A DNA stretch of 64,000 nucleotides from Gnetum montanum (GCA_015680685.1 MNCI01036774.1:242327-306326); one strand, 5' to 3'; counted from the first letter of the stretch, positions 1 to 10,741 are shown. Program-made: numbers and translations. Notes: a model not told the origin generated them from the sequence alone.

Positions 1-450
1 ATGGGGGCTAACAGTATGGTATGATTCTCCATGTTCAGATTGGGCTGCAAAGTCATCTTCTTCATCTTGAGGCTCTATGGGAGGTAGTTGTAAGGCTTGA
101 TTTTTAACCATGAGACGTTGGGATATGAGTTCATGATGGTTTTCAGATAGTGGGATTATGTCAAAAGCTGAAGGGATAAACTCACGTCCTCCTTTGTTGA
201 TGAATTCATATTCTCTCTTAGCTTCCCTCTCTATACGATCAATGGGTAGGTTGGCTTGGATATTAACACAGATAAAATTATATTGTTCAGGTGTAAGAGT
301 TGCATAAATGGGGCCTTTGCCTTGTAGCCTGAGGGATTGGCGTATAGGGCCTTGAGGATTTATGTGTTCAGTGACGGTTATGGATTCCGTAGCAGTCATA
401 GGGTTTGAAGCAATTGGTAGTGTTACTGGGTTGACTTGGGAAGATTCCAT
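1..450 (-). CDS. gag-like N-terminal frame of an LTR retrotransposon, running off the window
   Basis: An open frame of 150 codons starts with ATG at 448-450 on the minus strand and continues without a stop past base 1, so it is partial. The protein starts MESSQVNPVTLP, has a basic stretch (IRQSLRLQGKG) and a segment LTPEQYNFICVNIQ, and ends in an acidic stretch (EPQDEEDDFAA). I do not recognise a domain. It is called gag-like because it lies about 100 bases downstream of an LTR end and a primer-binding site (527-550), the usual place for gag. Unlike nearly all other retroelement frames in this window it has no stop or frameshift, so this insertion is probably younger. It could also be an accessory ORF preceding gag. 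Confidence 0.6.
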   Translation of the reverse strand, partial: MESSQVNPVTLPIASNPMTATESITVTEHINPQGPIRQSLRLQGKGPIYATLTPEQYNFICVNIQANLPIDRIEREAKREYEFINKGGREFIPSAFDIIPLSENHHELISQRLMVKNQALQLPPIEPQDEEDDFAAQSEHGESYHTVSPH

Positions 451-526
451 GATAAATGTGAATGGATTCGGATAGATGAATGGAGTTTTGATAGGTAGTG
501 AGGCTTTGATTAATAACAAGAAAGTG

Positions 527-544
527 GTCCTCCTTCTAGCACCA
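527..544 (-). promoter_or_regulatory. probable primer-binding site of the minus-strand element
   Basis: On the minus strand TGGTGCTAGAAGGAGGACC starts four bases after a putative LTR end CAGTACA (550-556). TGG next to an LTR end is the usual start of a tRNA-complementary primer site. The cognate tRNA was not identified. Confidence 0.5.
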
Positions 545-549
545 AAAAC

Positions 550-1445
550 TGTACTGACCTAAATCGTCAGCGTAAGGCTGGAAAGGAAACAAACACCGAG
601 GGATCGTTGGGTAGCCACAGCGGACCCTGCCTTCGCTTGAGGGCAAGCTGGAAAAGGGAACGAAGGCAGAGTGCCTTGGATGGTTTGCACGTAAATCAAC
701 TAAGGACTTCCTCGAGCGTAAGCTACGGCTAGCGTTGGAGTTATCATAAACAGGATGTAAATGAAATGTAAACAATGATACGAAATGTAAATAAAGTGCA
801 CATGAATAGAATTATGAATGAAGCTTGAACAAAGTTATATTTATAAAGTATAAACAGAACTAAACAATGTAAATGGGAGGCAATAATGAAACTGTATTAT
901 ATTGTTTTAGAAAAATGTGCACTGGTCAAAGCGTAGTTGCACAAGTGTGAATGGCAAGTCAAACGCCTAGCCCCGGAAGGATATGATGTGACGATGTGAG
1001 AAGAACTTGAAAGCCAAAAATCGGATGTGCTAAGCGCCCAAGGATTGCAAGTTTTATCCTCCTTCAGAATTGCCAATTTCTCCAATCTTTGCCTCTTCCA
1101 ATCTTCTTCTCCTTCTTGCTGCTTTTGCTTTGCTTCTCTTTGCCTCTTTGTTCTTGTTTTTTTTTGTTTCTTTGTCTTTGTTGCTTCCCCCTCTTTCATG
1201 TGAATTGGTAGGGTATTTATAGGTTTGGGCTAGGGTTTTGGCTAGGGTTTGCTTTGACCAGGTTCAATGTATCCATGCTTGAGAGTTGTACATGAGTTGT
1301 ACGTGTGTTGGCAATTTGCCTTCCTTGGCCAGGTTCAATGTATTTTACAACTTATGGGTCATTTGAGCCCATAAAAAATACAAATAATTAAAAATACAAG
1401 CCCTTGAGCCATAAAACTTTAGAAAATTTAAAAAGATGTCCAGCT
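550..1445 (-). mobile_element. 5' LTR of the minus-strand element at the window start
   Basis: Read on the minus strand, this block ends in CAGTACA at 550, followed by the primer-binding site and the gag-like frame. It has a TATA box (CTATAAATACCC, about 1,211-1,222), which would start transcription near 1,190 and give a U3 of about 250 bases. Two direct copies of CAGGTTCAATGTAT (about 1,259 and 1,329) lie upstream of the TATA box. The outer edge is uncertain: TGGACATC near 1,443 is a possible TG start, but no target duplication can be checked because the rest of the element is outside the window. The frames at 536-775 and 897-1,199 fall in R/U5 and show no coding character. Confidence 0.55.
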
Positions 1446-1499
1446 GCGGCGGCCCCTTGAAGAATTATATTATTTTTTTTTGTTTTTGAAGCCTTAGTG

Positions 1500-2590
1500 A
1501 CTGAAAAAAAATTGAAATTTTCCATTGTTTGATAAATTTTTTTTTAAATCATCGGGTGGTGACTGTAGCGGTGGTGAGGGTGACAGAACAGCAACGTAGC
1601 GATGGCAGGAGGAGCAGCAGCAGGTGATGGTGGTAGCTGTAGCGCAGAAACAGTACGACAGGCAATGCAGGAGTAATAGCCAAGGCAGTGCAGAAGTGGG
1701 AGGCACGGCAGCGGAGAGGCAGCAAACAGAACGAGGTGGCAGCGGCACGGCAGGCGAGACATCAGTGACGCGGCGGCACCAGCGGGAGGGAGAAAAAAAC
1801 AGCAGCGACAGCAGCAGAAAAAATAGCAGCGGCGGCGGGAGAAGACAGCAGCGTGTCAGGGCGGGAGACGGCGATGCAGCAGCAGTTGCACAGAAACGGC
1901 AACGGCAGTGGCAGGATAGCAGCGCGGGAGTCAGCGGGCGACGCGTCACGTGGTGGTAACTGGCGACGCGGCAGGGTGGCAGTGGAAAAATCAGCGCGGC
2001 AGACAGAAAAGCGAGGTGGCAGCATAGAAAACAGCAGCTGGGGGCATGGCAGCTCAGGGAGAGCGACGTGGAGGGAGAAAAAAAACAGAAGCAGTGATAC
2101 AAGCGCAGGCGCCGCGGGGTCATCGGTGGTGCTCGGTAATGACTGCGTTGCTGGTGTCTCTGCTCGGAATCACTGATGGTGATGGCAGCAGGGACGGAAG
2201 TGGAGTGTGTGGCTGGAAAAATAGCAACGCGGCGAAAAACAGACAGCGACGGCAGCCAGAAAACAGCGGCAGCCAGAAAACCACGGCAGTCAAAAAGAAC
2301 TGCGGCGGCAGGCAGCGAACAGCAGCAGCTGGGATGACGCAGCAGCGGCAGCGAGAGACAGCGGAAGAATCAGCAGCGGAAGGTGGAAACAACAACGTGG
2401 CAGCCACAGAATCGGCAACTCGGCGGCGGTAGAAACAGCAGCGCAGTGGATGGCGGAAGAATCAGCAGTGGAAGGTGGAAACAACGACGTGGCAGCCACA
2501 GAATCGGCAACTCGGCAGCGGTAGAAATAGCAGCGCAGTGGACGGCGGAACAGCACCGTGGCAGCAACAGCAACGTGAACAAGGAGAGAA
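1500..2590. repeat. CAG/CGG-rich imperfect triplet block, CpG-rich
   Basis: About 1.1 kb is built of degenerate AGCAGC, GGCAGC, GCAGCGG and GGAAAA-like runs. It is far richer in G, C and CpG than its surroundings. Every frame is open for long stretches because stops are rare in such composition, giving Ser/Arg/Gln-rich or Leu/Pro/Cys-rich translations without domain character, so I call no gene here. The survival of CpG suggests it is young or was unmethylated. It lies between the LTR ending near 1,445 and the ACC-oxidase fragment at 2,596. A similar but more degraded block is at 26,780-27,800. Confidence 0.7.
2361..2550. repeat. 92-bp tandem duplication inside the triplet block
   Basis: The marker GCGGAAGAATCAGCAG occurs at 2,361 and 2,453, and a truncated form (GCGGAACAGC) at 2,545, giving a period of 92 bases. 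The two full units differ at only a few positions by eye. Both contain GGCAGCCACAGAATCGGCAA. Confidence 0.85.
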
Positions 2591-2595
2591 GGAGC

Positions 2596-2763
2596 AGGTT
2601 GGATCAGCGTCTTCATGCCGAAGTAGGCAGCGTCCCTGCCCAGAGCCTCCCAGAGGTAGCCCTTCTCAAGGCCCAGGCCTTCGTCCAGAAGCTCCAACAA
2701 CTCCTCCACCAACGCCCTCATAGCTGTTCCGAATTCCTTCAGGTCTCTACGTTGTTCATCCAT
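2596..2763 (-). pseudogene. exon fragment of an ACC-oxidase-like 2-oxoglutarate/Fe(II) dioxygenase
   Basis: On the minus strand the translation from 2,763 starts MDEQRRDLKEFGTAMRALVE, continues LLELLDEGLGLEKGYL and ends near AAYFGMK. ACC oxidases and close relatives carry the same helix before the catalytic barrel, with LLxLLxENLGLEKGYLKKAF followed by FGTK/FGMKVSxYPPCP. Only about 56 residues match. After FGMK the frame passes into the triplet-rich block, so the HxD...H iron ligands are missing. A run of 14 A (T on the coding strand) sits immediately upstream at 2,767-2,780. It may be an exon captured by a mobile element, or the last surviving exon of a gene. It cannot be functional alone. 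Confidence 0.7.
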
Positions 2764-2797
2764 GTCAAAAAAAAAAAAAATTCCAGGCCTTTGCTAC

Positions 2798-3103
2798 TTA
2801 TTGCCTTTCTCCACCCACACCATCCAGCAGATTGATTTGGCCACTCTTTAACGTTGGGCGATCCACTAAAAAATGATAGGCATGCAACTTTGATTGCTTA
2901 ACCCAAGCACTAAAAAACTTCGCTGCTGCAACTAACTGATAAATTAATCCTGGAATAATTAAATTAGAAACTGACTCTAGTAGAGAGGATTCCATTGATG
3001 ATACACACAAAACATCCAACGTTATAGAGAGAAGCATAATCTCCGCATTTTCCTTTGCTGGATAATATTCAATAATTGGTGCATGTGCCTTTGTCTCTGC
3101 CAC
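2798..3103 (-). other. exon-like open frame, unidentified
   Basis: A minus-strand frame of about 100 codons contains AETKAHAPIIEYYPAKENAE, a helical middle with SLLESVSNLIIPGLIY and a basic stretch AWVKQSKLHAYHFL. It has no ATG start. Just before it the minus strand reads TTTCCTGTGGCAG, which would serve as a 3' splice site, so this may be an internal exon. The composition resembles a cellular gene more than a retroelement. I could not assign a family; alternating hydrophobic helices allow but do not prove an alpha-helical repeat protein. It is followed 35 bases later by the ACC-oxidase fragment on the same strand, an odd juxtaposition. Confidence 0.4.
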
Positions 3104-3540
3104 AGGAAATTTTCAGTTATTTTATGCATGAAAACCTTCCACTTGTATGATCTGGATAATTTTATTTTATTTATGAATGCTTGAAAGGACTTGAGTCATT
3201 TTCAATTAAAGTGCTAAGCTGAAATTAGTGGTGTTTCACTTAATATTTTTCTTTTCCTCATATTTTTCTCTTTTCTTGAGTCATTATCTTTATGTTTTAT
3301 GAATGTATTTTAGGTTTTTGTTAATAATATTACCAAGTCATGATGCAGAAGTCAACAGTATGTGTTGGGTTTTTGTGTTATTCTATCTAGATGATTGGGT
3401 AAGTAATTGTGTAAAGTAGTGAGACCACCTCATCCATCCCTCTAGTTCTCCAAATAAAAGGTCTTTTTCATGGAAAAAATTTGGCTCTTCTCTTATGAAA
3501 CTAAAATTAATCAATGATTATTGTACCTTGAAGAAAGAGG

Positions 3541-3689
3541 AAATGACTAAGTGGGAATGGTAAGGGTATGACCTCAAGGGAATTTTTTGGGTTCTCTTCT
3601 TAACTTTCTTTGTGTCGTTTATGATTCTATGTCTTGGCATGGTGTGGTTCCCATGAAAAAATGAAAATTTTTTTAAAAAAACAACAAAA

Positions 3690-3732
<43 letters not shown>

Positions 3733-4320
3733 AAAACAACAATAATGGAAATTCAAAGCACATCCCTTAGACACAATAATGGGCTACAAGCACTAGTTAT
3801 GGGGCTAGAAGGACATGTTACCCATGCCTAAAGGCACCTCTTTAACTAAGATCCTTCCTTCCTTCTTCTCTTTTCTTCTCTTTTTGGAGTGATGATTGTT
3901 CTTTGTGGTGGTTGTGGACTCATGGTGATTGACATGAAGGAACACATTAATACAAGGTCATTGTTCATGGTATGGACTTGGTTTGAACTTGGATGGATAG
4001 GTATGGTGATCATTTTCATCACATTTTTCACAAAAATCGATTATGGACATGGTCAAGTACCTTACATCCTGATCTTTGCAATCCCTTCTCATCCCATTAT
4101 TCACCTCACTGTTGCATGCAATTGTGAGCCTTTTGGTTTTGTGTAGTATAGTGAAACATCCCAACCATGGCAGTTGTGTGTTGTTTGAAATAAAGGCATG
4201 GTCTACATTTAATTTCTCAGGTGTCCATGAGCATCTATAGAAGTGGTTATGCAAGGGCATTATGGTAGTAGCTTGCTTCGAGGAGGACCCACTTGCATAA
4301 CTTTTGTTGATCATGGCTTT
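3541..4320 (+). repeat. hairpin-bearing retroelement module, copy 1
   Basis: This stretch matches 31,730-32,490 (plus strand) and 16,640-17,340 (minus strand). Shared landmarks in order are CATGGTGTGGTTCC, ATTCAAAGCACA, CAAGCACTAGTTATGG, CCATGCCTAAAG and a terminal hairpin. Here the stem is TTATGCAAG (4,247-4,255) paired with CTTGCATAA (4,292-4,300), and the loop contains GGAGGACCCA. No conserved frame runs through all copies, so the module is probably non-coding. It sits between coding sequence and the 3' LTR of its element; here the family-A LTR starts 900 bases downstream. Confidence 0.8.
3693..3729. repeat. (AG)18 microsatellite
   Basis: About 18 uninterrupted AG dinucleotides. It lies inside the first copy of the hairpin module and is absent from the other two copies, where poly-A/AAAT-rich sequence occupies a similar place (31,895-31,930). 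It produces the Glu-Arg or Ser-Leu repeats of the overlapping short frames, which are not genes. Confidence 0.95.
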
Positions 4321-5217
4321 GAACTAACCTTCACATCTTTCAGATCATCAGTGATAGGTTCTCTAAATTTATGAATAATTCTGGGACTACTTCTCATCCC
4401 TTTCAATTACTTTTTTACTTTTTCCTACTCTTTTGTTAAAATATCCATTTATATTGCTTGGCCACTTTTTGAATTAGACCTTCAGTTTCAATTATGAAAA
4501 AAATTATGTACTTTCAAAGTTATGCTTATTAGTCATGGGGGTTGGGTATGTTCACTTTAAAATTTTTCTAACATCCTATAACTAATAGTAATTGATGACC
4601 TTGGGCATGGTATGTTGTAATCACCTTGTGCTTCAAAGAAGACTAAGGGATCTAAAAAGGGTTAATTATTAAGGAAAATTTTCCAAAACTAATGTTGATC
4701 CTTTGGTGACTATAGGTGATGCTAAAAGAAACAACTAAGGAAGAAGGTCTTTTGCCAAGCACAAAAATAAAGTTAAGAGGGGGACAACGGAAGATATGCC
4801 CATGGATAAATCATAGCACATATAAGATAGTTGCTCAAACTTTGCATGTTTGCTAGATCCATGGGATGATGAGAAGAAATTTTAGTTCACCCTGCAAGAA
4901 TGTTTTGCATAACTAGAGAAGCATCGACATAACAATCAAGGTTAAAAGTTTGCCATCGCTAGTACCAACAAGAAGAATCATCTTTAGAAAATTCTTAAAG
5001 ACCTTTACAAATTTTGTAATCTTCAATGTCTATTTAGTCTTTTTGTTACTTTGTCATTTTGTATGCATCCACTCAAATAAAATTTTATAATGTAGCACTT
5101 AGAGTCAAGAAGTAGTTTGCATATCAATCAATAATCCCATAACTCCCAATATTTTTTAAGGGAATTGTTCCTTCTTTTGTTCACTCGAGGATGACTTTTC
5201 ATTCAGTCATGGGGGTA

Positions 5218-6078
5218 TGATGAATCATGTTTTACATGGCTATGATATCAAATATTTGATATTGGATACCCAATATCAGGGGTCAAGATGCAATGTCGGA
5301 TATTTGATATCATGGGATGTGTGCTGACTTGTAAATATAGCACTTGGACACATATTTGGGGCATAGTTTTGTTAATAGAGTAGCCAAACTCTTGTAGTTT
5401 TATTCTGTAGTCTTAGAGAATGGTTAGTGAGCACCCATAGTGTGGATCTGAGTTAGTTGTATGTTGTCTTATTCAAGTGGCAATGTACCTGGACACATTC
5501 CATAAATGACAATAAGATCAAGATTGATTCTTATTCATTGTAGCACTTTGACTTAGATTAGATTTACTTTCCATGAAATTTACTTTTCATGTACTTAGTT
5601 AATATTTACATTTTCATGCATATTAATGAATTAGCAGAATGAGCAGTTTCAAGCATAAACATGTATTTACTTAGTAACCCTGGTAGTGTTATTGTTTGGT
5701 TCACCTAGTAGCATAGCGCTTAGTAATCCCAGGAGTGGACACCTAGATTTAGGACATGTATGGTAAGCTGAAAATGAACACTCATTGCCTATAGTCTAGT
5801 TTAGACTTTACTTTTCATTGTTAATTAGTTAAAAAATTAATTTCTCTATGACCATTAGGAGTAGCTTAGGGCTGAACAACATCAATTATCATATGCCTCA
5901 CTTTGGACTAAACCATACATGACAAAGCTACCACTAGTCCAAGTGGGAAGATAGCAAACTGTGATCAAGACATAACGATTTGCATGCACAACTAGTCCCA
6001 TCAATAGAATTTGACTGGATCATGCATGAACACTTGTGATTCATATGGCTAGGCATAGGGGTACCTTGCCGCTCATCA
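5218..6078 (+). mobile_element. 3' LTR of family A (861 bp)
   Basis: The LTR begins TGATGAATCATG after the purine tract GGGGGTA and ends CTTGCCGCTCATCA at 6,078. TGATGA...TCATCA form the inverted termini. It is a plus-strand copy of the LTRs at 11,564-12,420, 15,032-15,890 and 19,980-20,847, which lie in the opposite orientation. The U3 carries repeated GATATC/ATATTG words (5,247-5,310), seen also in the other copies. No matching 5' LTR is in the window. Confidence 0.85.
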
Positions 6079-6084
6079 CTAGGT

Positions 6085-7969
6085 AAGTAATCTTTGTTAT
6101 TTTTTCTATTTGTTTTGATTTATAAGATTTTTTGCACATTTAGTAATGGTTGGGTATTGTTTAATTTTCTATGATTTGTATAAATATTTTGTTGTTATGT
6201 TTACTTGTAATTTTATGTATTTCACTAATCTTAGGTTTTAAGGATTTTATAAGAATTAATTTACCAACTAGTTTGGGGCATGGATATTGCTCATTTGACT
6301 AGTGTTATATTGTTGTTAAGTTTGTCTTAACATGGATTCTATTAGGTTTTGGCCATTTTATGAGAATCCAAGTCTTCATCATTTTAAGAATTTTCAATGG
6401 TATTTTTTAAGAGTTTGGACCTTTTCATTATATCATGATCTTTTGGGATCTTTTCCCTTGGTTTATTAACTTAATTACACTTTCTGGTTCTTATCCTCTA
6501 GGTCCTCGGTGTTCTTTATCAACTATTGGACATTCGTTGGTCTCTTTTTGTTGTTGTTGACTTTTTTTTTTAGTTTTGTAATGTAACCACAAGTCAACCA
6601 TGAGTTTTCTTGCAATTGCTAATGTTAATCATGAGTCATGCTTAGGTCATGGTCATCCACCACAAGTTATGATTAGGTTGTGGTTAGCCTTTAGTGATCA
6701 TGTGCATTTTCTAGTTTCTATTTCTTAAAACCTACAACACCACAAGTCATGATCCAATCATGGTTGATCACCACAAGTCATGGTAAGACTTTGGTTGAGT
6801 TTTTTTTTTGTTGTTTTTACCATGTTTCATTATTTTGTAAGGTTTTTTTTGCCAACCATAAATTATGGTAAGGATGTGGTTTATCACCACAAGTTGTGAT
6901 GAGGTTGAGGTATACCTCTTCTTTATCATTTTTTTATCTTGCATTATTTTTTATGAGTTTCAATCAATCACAAGATGTGATTAGGTCATGGTCAAGTTGT
7001 GATCAAAATTTTTTTGTCATAGTTTTTATTAATGAGCATTTTTAAAATACCATGAGTCATGGTAAGGTTGTGGTTAGGATACAGTTAACCACCATGAGTT
7101 GTGGGGAGTTCATGGTTAGGTCATGATATTCTAATTTATAATTCTTGGTCTCTTCTTACCATTGGAGCTCAATTTAATACATTTTAACATATTTCAACTT
7201 TGTTTGACTTAGTTTTTTAGGCTAAGCTATATTATCATGTTGATTTTAAAAAGATTTTTCATTTGAAATTAAGTGTGGTGCATGCTACATCTTTATTCGT
7301 AGGTTGATAAGTGGATTAGATAAATTTAGCTTGGTTAAATTTGCTTAATATATATCAATGCTTGATGTGTACTCTAGGATGTTTAAATTATTTACACATA
7401 CTAACATTTTTTGTAGGCTATCATGCCTTCACCTAGCTACCATGAGACCTATCCCTAATTTAGTCAAAGGAGATGCCAAGATTTCTTACTTAGTGTATAT
7501 TGATCCCCTCTCTTATTTAGTAGTTAGTAGGCTAGGAAGAGAAAGGAGGTCTTTTGGTACTAGTTGCTAATTTGGATTTCATGCACATTATGTTTCAGCA
7601 TTAGTCTTTTAACATTTGGCATGTATGTGACATTTGATAGACATGTTTTAGATGACTCTCTATTTTATGTTTCATGTATTGAATCATGAATTTTATGTAT
7701 GGCTAAGCATATTTTAGTATAGTGGATATTTGTGAGCACTTTTAAATTTTTAGATTCATGATATTATATTTCTTTTAGTTTTTAATCTTATATATGTATG
7801 TAGGTATGTATTTTTCTACTGCTATTATAACCTTCTCTTTTCCTTTTTAGTCTTGGATTCAACATAAAATTTATTTCACTTTCTTATCATTTCATTAGTT
7901 TGTTTCAATACTTTTACTTTTATTATCATAATTAATTATGCATTAGGAGTTCATTAGGAGGATCTTACA
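6085..7969 (+). mobile_element. probable 5' LTR of a Tekay/Del-like chromovirus
   Basis: The 3' end is set by GATCTTACA (ending 7,969) followed by the primer site TTGGTATCAAAG. The 5' edge is not visible as a clear TG; I place it after the family-A LTR ending at 6,078. LTRs of about 2 kb or more are usual for Tekay elements. The block is AT-rich and non-coding, with the degenerate repeat at 6,580-7,130. The 70-codon frame at 7,358-7,570 has no recognisable domain. Confidence 0.5.
6580..7130. repeat. degenerate ACCACAAGTCATG repeat inside the LTR
   Basis: The words ACCACAAGTCATG, TTAGGTTGTGGTTA and close variants recur about ten times between 6,585 and 7,130 at irregular spacing, for example near 6,660, 6,750, 6,770, 6,880, 7,050 and 7,090. 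CACAAGTCATGG and TGGTTAGGTTGTGG partly complement each other, so the array can fold back on itself. It looks like an amplified U3 motif. Confidence 0.6.
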
Positions 7970-7972
7970 AGT

Positions 7973-7988
7973 TGGTATCAAAGTTAGG
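7973..7988 (+). promoter_or_regulatory. primer-binding site, initiator Met-tRNA type
   Basis: TGGTATCAAAGTTAGG lies three bases after the LTR end TTACA. The canonical plant site complementary to initiator tRNA-Met is TGGTATCAGAGC, so one G-to-A change is seen. Tekay/Del chromoviruses and most Ty1/copia elements use this primer; the Ty3-type pol downstream fixes the former. Confidence 0.85.
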
Positions 7989-8026
7989 TTTGATGATTTT
8001 CTCATTTTATATTTTTGTGTTCAGTA

Positions 8027-9110
8027 ATGATAGAGGTTAAAGATGAACATGGTCATCATAGAAAGGTGGATGTTGGGCCTAGCAACCCAACTCTAATACA
8101 TGATTCCATTCTTAATCAAATGAAGGAGCTCATAATAGATCCCCAAGTGGAGCTTGTTACTTCTACTCATGCTTTTACCTTGAATGAGAAGATCAATCAA
8201 GTAGACATTAATAGTTATTTATTCTAGATTTTCTATCATCATATAGAGAAAAATTCAAACTTACCATTAGCACACATTATTTCAAGAAGTGGTGGTGGTG
8301 GAAGATGTTTAATGAAGCATGAGTTTATGGAGCAATTTTGTAAGTTGGAGTCATCTACCTTTTAGAGTGAGGAGGAACCTATTGTTGTTACTAAGTGGTT
8401 GGAATAGATTATTAAGATCTTTAAGTTGATGGGTTGCACTCCTACATAGTAAACTTAGTTAGAAACCTACTAGTTCAAAGGTTTTTCTAATTTTTGGTGG
8501 GCTTCTTAGAAGAAGATACATCATTGGAAGGATTGTGATGTTTATTAGAGCAATTTCCTTCTTGCTTTTAATGAGTATTATATTTCTTTAAAGTATGTGG
8601 AGGTGAAAGTAAATGAGTTCTATCATCTCTACCAAGGTAGTTGGATTGTGAGAGAGTACTACTATAGGTTTTCAAAGATAAGCATTTATGTACCTCACAT
8701 ACATTTAGATAAGAGAGCTAGAGTGAACCATTTTATCCATGGTCTTCATATATTCATTAAGGATTACTTGCTATCTAGTCATATTTAGATATATGAGGAA
8801 GTACGTGCTCATGTAATGGACTTGGAATGTAGTCAATTAATAGAGGCAACACATCATGATCATTTTTAGAAGAGGAATCAAAACTCTTTGAGGAAGTCTA
8901 GTGAGTCTAAGTAGGCCTAGGATTTAGGATCTAGTAGACAATAGTAGTAGTTTTTAGGTGGTGGGATCACTCATGGGCCCACTACTTATCAAGCTTGTAG
9001 GAAGGTTGGACATATCCATAGACATTATAATAATTATTGCAACTATGATTAGTTGGGTCAAAAGAGTTTCAACTATCTAATGTGTTTAGATAGTAAAGGT
9101 TCTTAGTAAG
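8027..9110 (+). pseudogene. gag of a Tekay/Del-like Ty3 element, decayed
   Basis: The frame starts at the ATG at 8,027, 54 bases after the primer site, and can be followed for about 360 codons through roughly 15 stops, most of them TAG. Recognisable Retrotrans_gag features include VTKWLEXIIKIFKLMGC (about 8,390), a WWAS motif, and YHLYQGSWIVREYYYRFSKI (about 8,610). A degraded zinc knuckle is seen near 8,990-9,040 (CRKVGHIHRHYNNYC). Stops at positions where Gln is expected suggest CAG-to-TAG decay. It would have encoded the capsid protein. It is followed in order by PR and RT of the same element. Confidence 0.8.
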
Positions 9111-9189
9111 ATGGTAGACTTGCATGTGATAAGGGTGGTATTAGTATGCATGCTCATGTGTATATTTTAATTGATAAGCCAATGTATGC

Positions 9190-10720
9190 TTGACTTAACA
9201 CTATGATATAGTTTATAGATACAAATTTTATAGTTTTGATTCTCTTTGATTCTAGTGCTAATCATTCTTTTATTAATCCATGGATAGTTAGACATTTGGA
9301 TTTGGAGAGTCAATCTCTTATTCAAGGGCTTATTGTTAGCAGCATTGGTGGTAATGTATTTAATGTGAATCAAGTCTATAAATCCATATCCTTGATGATT
9401 TAAGATCTCTTCTAGTTTAATGATCTTCATAACATGAGTTTAGGAGAATATTATATAATTTTGAATATGGATTGGTTATCACACTATCAAGGTTGCTTAA
9501 ATTGCTATTGCAAGATACTCTCCTTGATGAAAATTGATGGTGTTTAAGTGGCTGTGCATAAGATATTACATAAGGTTAAGTTAGATCTTGTCTCTTTGAG
9601 GTCTTCTTATCACTTATTGTTGAAGGATCATTTCTATTTCATAATTTTAGTTAACAAATATTCTCCTTTGTTAGTGATCAATTAGATTCCCATTATTCAT
9701 GAGTTTTTCAATGTCTTCCATTTAAGGTTGCTTGACTTGTATTCAAGACATGATGTTGAATTCAAGATTATGCTCAAACTTGGTGTTGAACCTATCTCCA
9801 AGGTTTAACATAGGATGTCACCTCTCGATTCAACTTAACTACAAATTCAACTTTAGGATCTACTAGATAAGGGTTTGATTTGTTCAAGTATGTTTTCTTG
9901 GGATGCTTTTGGCTTCTTTGTTAAGAAGAAGAATGGTATTATGAGATTATGCATTGATTATTAAGAGTTGAATCAGGTGACTATGACACAAATGTATTGT
10001 TTGCACTACATAGATGATTTGTTTAATCAATTGAGAGAAGCTTAGGTATTCTCAATGATAAATTTGAAATTGAGATACCATCAGGTTTGCATTAGAGAGA
10101 AGAATGTCTTCAAGACAATCTTTAGGATATGGCATTGATATTCAAGAGAAAATGCCTCCATGATATCTTTTAGAATATTTAAAGGTAGTTTTGTAGATGA
10201 ATAAATAAGATGAATTATTTGCTTAAACTTTGAAGTGTTCATTTGGGAAACATGGGATTTTGTTATTAGTACATGTTATTTCAAAGGCTAGTATAGAAGT
10301 GGATCCTACTAAGATATCAACTATTTAGGATTGACCTATCCCTAACGATGTAGGAAGGTTCAGATTTTCCTTATATTAGTAGGTTATTATAGGAGCTTTA
10401 TAGAGAACTTTTTCTAAATTATTTTGTCATTAATGAAGCTATTATAGAAGAATTTTGGATTCTTGTGGAATCCATGTTGTCAGGCTACATGTTGATTTTA
10501 AGTCTTGAATCTCAGGAAGTGTTTTATGCATCCAAGATTTGTAGTCTAGTATATTCAATCCAAGTTATTAGTCTTTGGTGATGTATCCTTGCCTCTTGTA
10601 TTACACTAGGAGGTTTCATGCCTGAAACTAGGTATTTTCAAATAATTTTGACTTCATTTGGATGTCCTGAGGCCATTTTGGCATATTCCTTTGGATTCTA
10701 GCTTATTTGGGTAGGAAAGT
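9190..10720 (+). pseudogene. protease and reverse transcriptase of the chromovirus, decayed and internally deleted
   Basis: The protease core reads VLILFDSSANHSFINP (about 9,235), where chromoviruses have LFDSGASHSFI, so the catalytic Asp and Ser remain. RT begins near 9,750 and shows RMSPLDST, DLLDKGLICSS, FFVKKKNGIMRLCIDY and FSMINLKLRYHQV, matching the fingers and palm of Ty3 RT. At about 10,140 the homology stops. It resumes near 10,235 in the RT C-terminus (HLGKHGI, then VDPTKIS and a YYRSFI-like segment), so the YxDD region has been deleted. RNase H and integrase are absent. The remnant ends where a family-B LTR starts at 10,742. Confidence 0.85.
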
Positions 10721-10741
10721 GATAGCTTATGGTAGATGGCA

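Larger units (their letters stand above)
3200..6078 (+). mobile_element. 3' part of a family-A LTR retrotransposon, 5' truncated
   Basis: The remnant holds the hairpin module (3,541-4,320), a basic-coding scrap near 4,720-4,800 (KHKNKVKRG), a T-rich 3' untranslated stretch with TTTTGTAATCTTCAATG near 5,015, a purine tract CATGGGGGTA and a 3' LTR starting at 5,218. Its order matches the 3' half of the complete family-A element at 15,032-20,847 on the opposite strand. gag and the 5' LTR are missing, and the sequence before 3,200 is unrelated. The left break point is not defined. Confidence 0.65.

Noticed and set aside
1544-2432. Long overlapping frames on both strands in the CAG/CGG block
   Set aside because: All frames are open because the triplet composition lacks stops; translations are low complexity and no frame has domain character.
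3518-3831. Frames with Leu-Ser or Glu-Arg repeats
   Set aside because: Produced by the (AG)18 microsatellite.
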